Shown here: piece after piece, positions 5,588 through 6,891 of the stretch
Layout of the letters: every line of letters starts with the position of its first letter
How positions within the stretch are numbered: position 1 is the first letter of the stretch
Origin: Candidatus Krumholzibacteriia bacterium
GTDB taxonomy: Bacteria > Krumholzibacteriota > Krumholzibacteria > WVZY01 > JAKEHA01
DNA length: 6,891 bases
Assembly (NCBI GenBank): GCA_029863355.1
Contig: JAOTVO010000139.1
Location: forward strand, 1 to 6,891
Direction: 5' to 3'
The notes under the pieces: model-generated
The model's database searches: none
Told to the model about the DNA's origin: nothing
The model's input: the letters and a program-made list of their open reading frames with translations, nothing else
Program-made: the position numbers and the translations under genes

Positions 5588-6891
5588 GGCCTCTCGCCGC
5601 CACGCGGAAGAGGAAGTAGCCCAGCGCGCCGAAGGCGATGATCGAGACCACCTGTCCCATCCAGTCGTAGGGGTAGTTCACCTGCGCGTACTTGGGCGTC
5701 TTCGCGATCACCACGGCGATGACCGCCACCACCACGCCCATCAGTCCCTCGCCGGCGATGAAGCCGGAGCCCAGGAGCACGCCCTGCTCCTTGCCCTCCT
5801 CCTCTTTGCCCGAAGGAAACCGCGTGTTGACGTAGTGGCGGATGAGGCCGCCCACGTAGAGGGGCGTCATGCTCTCGAGGGGCAGGTACATGCCCACGGC
5901 GAAGGGAAGCGGCGGGATGCGCACGATGAGCATGAGCACGGCGAAGACCGCCCCCACCCCCACCAGGTCCCAGCGCAGGTTGCCGCCGAGCACGCCGTCG
6001 AGAACGGTCTTCATGAGGGTCGCCTGCGGCGCGGGCAGCGCGTCGCTGCCGAAGCCGTGGGCCTTGCCCAGGTAGAACACCGACATACATACGAACACGG
6101 CCGAGCCCAACGCGCCGATCAGCTCGGCGGTCTGTTGCTTGCGCGGCGTGGCGCCGATGATGTAGCCGCATTTGAGGTCCTGCGAGATGTCTCCGGCGAT
6201 CGACGCCGACACGCACACGATGGTGCCGATGGTGAGCGCGGTGATCTTGCCCGTGAGGTCGGTCCAGCCCAGCGCCCAGAAGATGAAGCCGGTGCCCAGG
6301 AGGGTGACGATGGCCATGCCGGAAGTGGGATTCGATGTCACACCGATCATTCCCACGATGCGCGAGGACACGGTGACGAAGCAGAAGGCGAAGATCGCGA
6401 TGGCCAGCGCGGCCACGAAGCGCATCACCAGGCCCGTGTGCGAGCCGATGATGCCGGGCACGAAGGTGACGAGCGCGATGATGATGGTGATGCCGATGAT
6501 CACGACCGACAGCGGCAGGTCGCGCTCGGTGCGCAGCACGCCCACGTTGAGCTCGGCCGCGCTCGAACGCAGCTGGCGCACGCCGATCTTGAGCGACTCG
6601 GCCATGGTCGGAATCGCCTTGACCACGGTGATGATCCCCGCCGCCGCCACCGCGCCCGCGCCGATGATGCGGATGTAGGCGTCCCAGATGCGCCCCGGCG
6701 ACAGCTCGCCGATGGTGGTGACGGACGGGTCGAGCCCCTTGCTGCGCAGGTAGGTGAGGGTGGTGTCCCAGATGGCGGCGTCGCCGTAGCGGTACGCGAT
6801 GAAGGGGATGATCACGATCCACGACAGGAGCCCGCCGCCCACCATGATGGCGCCGATGCGCCGGCCCAGGATGTAGCCCACGCCCAACAGC
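5577..6891 (-). CDS. OPT-family oligopeptide transporter, C-terminal portion (start outside the window)
   Basis: The frame is open through the right edge, so the N-terminus is missing; about 438 codons are visible, while full bacterial OPT proteins are usually 550-700 residues. It is an inner-membrane transporter of the OPT family, which carries oligopeptides or metal-chelate compounds, probably by proton coupling; the substrate cannot be told. The TTG at 6887-6885 is internal, not a start. Counting from it, family segments are GVGYILGRRIGAIMVGGG (2-19), TSNPTSGMAI (184-193), AGDISQDLKCGYIIGATPRK (231-250), LPAPQATLM (284-292), GMYLPLE (332-338), PLYVGGLIRHY (342-352) and GSGFIAGEGLMGV (373-385). 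About nine hydrophobic segments are visible. A charged loop, GKEEEGKEQG (360-369), separates the last segments. The stop lies 4 bases from the lnt stop on the opposite strand. Confidence 0.93.
   Translation of the reverse strand, partial: LLGVGYILGRRIGAIMVGGGLLSWIVIIPFIAYRYGDAAIWDTTLTYLRSKGLDPSVTTIGELSPGRIWDAYIRIIGAGAVAAAGIITVVKAIPTMAESLKIGVRQLRSSAAELNVGVLRTERDLPLSVVIIGITIIIALVTFVPGIIGSHTGLVMRFVAALAIAIFAFCFVTVSSRIVGMIGVTSNPTSGMAIVTLLGTGFIFWALGWTDLTGKITALTIGTIVCVSASIAGDISQDLKCGYIIGATPRKQQTAELIGALGSAVFVCMSVFYLGKAHGFGSDALPAPQATLMKTVLDGVLGGNLRWDLVGVGAVFAVLMLIVRIPPLPFAVGMYLPLESMTPLYVGGLIRHYVNTRFPSGKEEEGKEQGVLLGSGFIAGEGLMGVVVAVIAVVIAKTPKYAQVNYPYDWMGQVVSIIAFGALGYFLFRVAARGRRA

Noticed and set aside
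4222..5619. 465-codon open frame on the + strand overlapping lnt in another frame
   Set aside because: The product is Arg/Ala/Gly-rich and without motifs, while the lnt frame carries the full catalytic triad and membrane segments.

Overview
The window is a GC-rich (about two thirds G+C by eye), gene-dense bacterial chromosomal segment. Diderm features point to a Gram-negative-type cell: an apolipoprotein N-acyltransferase (Lnt), a lipobox lipoprotein and an orphan sigma-54 activator. Base composition and protein style suggest an environmental lineage such as Candidatus Eisenbacteria, Gemmatimonadota or Myxococcota. No marker here fixes the phylum, so this is only a guess. I see no rRNA, tRNA, CRISPR, insertion sequence or phage gene.

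Left part (1-1052, + strand): the C-terminal end of a large secreted protein resembling M30/hyicolysin-type peptidases. It is followed 8 bases later, behind a strong AGGAGG, by a small lipoprotein with two related halves. These two probably form an operon for exported proteins. A 287-base non-coding gap (1053-1339) follows, holding a short 8-bp repeat cluster and a perfect 14-bp palindrome. The gap precedes a PspF-like sigma-54 activator (1340-2338) that has only the AAA+ and Fis-type helix-turn-helix domains.

Middle (2350-3002): a secreted beta-domain protein on the - strand meets the activator tail to tail with an 11-base gap. It has its own ribosome binding site and a good sigma-70-type promoter. 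Divergent from it, a weaker promoter lies so close to the start of the next gene that the mRNA may be leaderless.

Right part: a Gfo/Idh/MocA-family oxidoreductase (3003-4019) overlaps lnt (4016-5572) by four bases (ATGA), so the two are probably translationally coupled. The usual active-site histidine of the oxidoreductase is replaced by proline. Lnt completes lipoprotein maturation and carries its full catalytic triad. Four bases beyond its stop, on the opposite strand, lies the 3' end of an OPT-family oligopeptide transporter that runs off the right edge.

The window is mostly recognisable housekeeping and envelope genes. I found no convincing new defence or mobile system. The points worth checking are small: the conserved-looking C-terminal tail of the secreted protein, the oxidoreductase-lnt coupling with its active-site change, the possible leaderless start, and the operator-like palindrome ahead of the activator.
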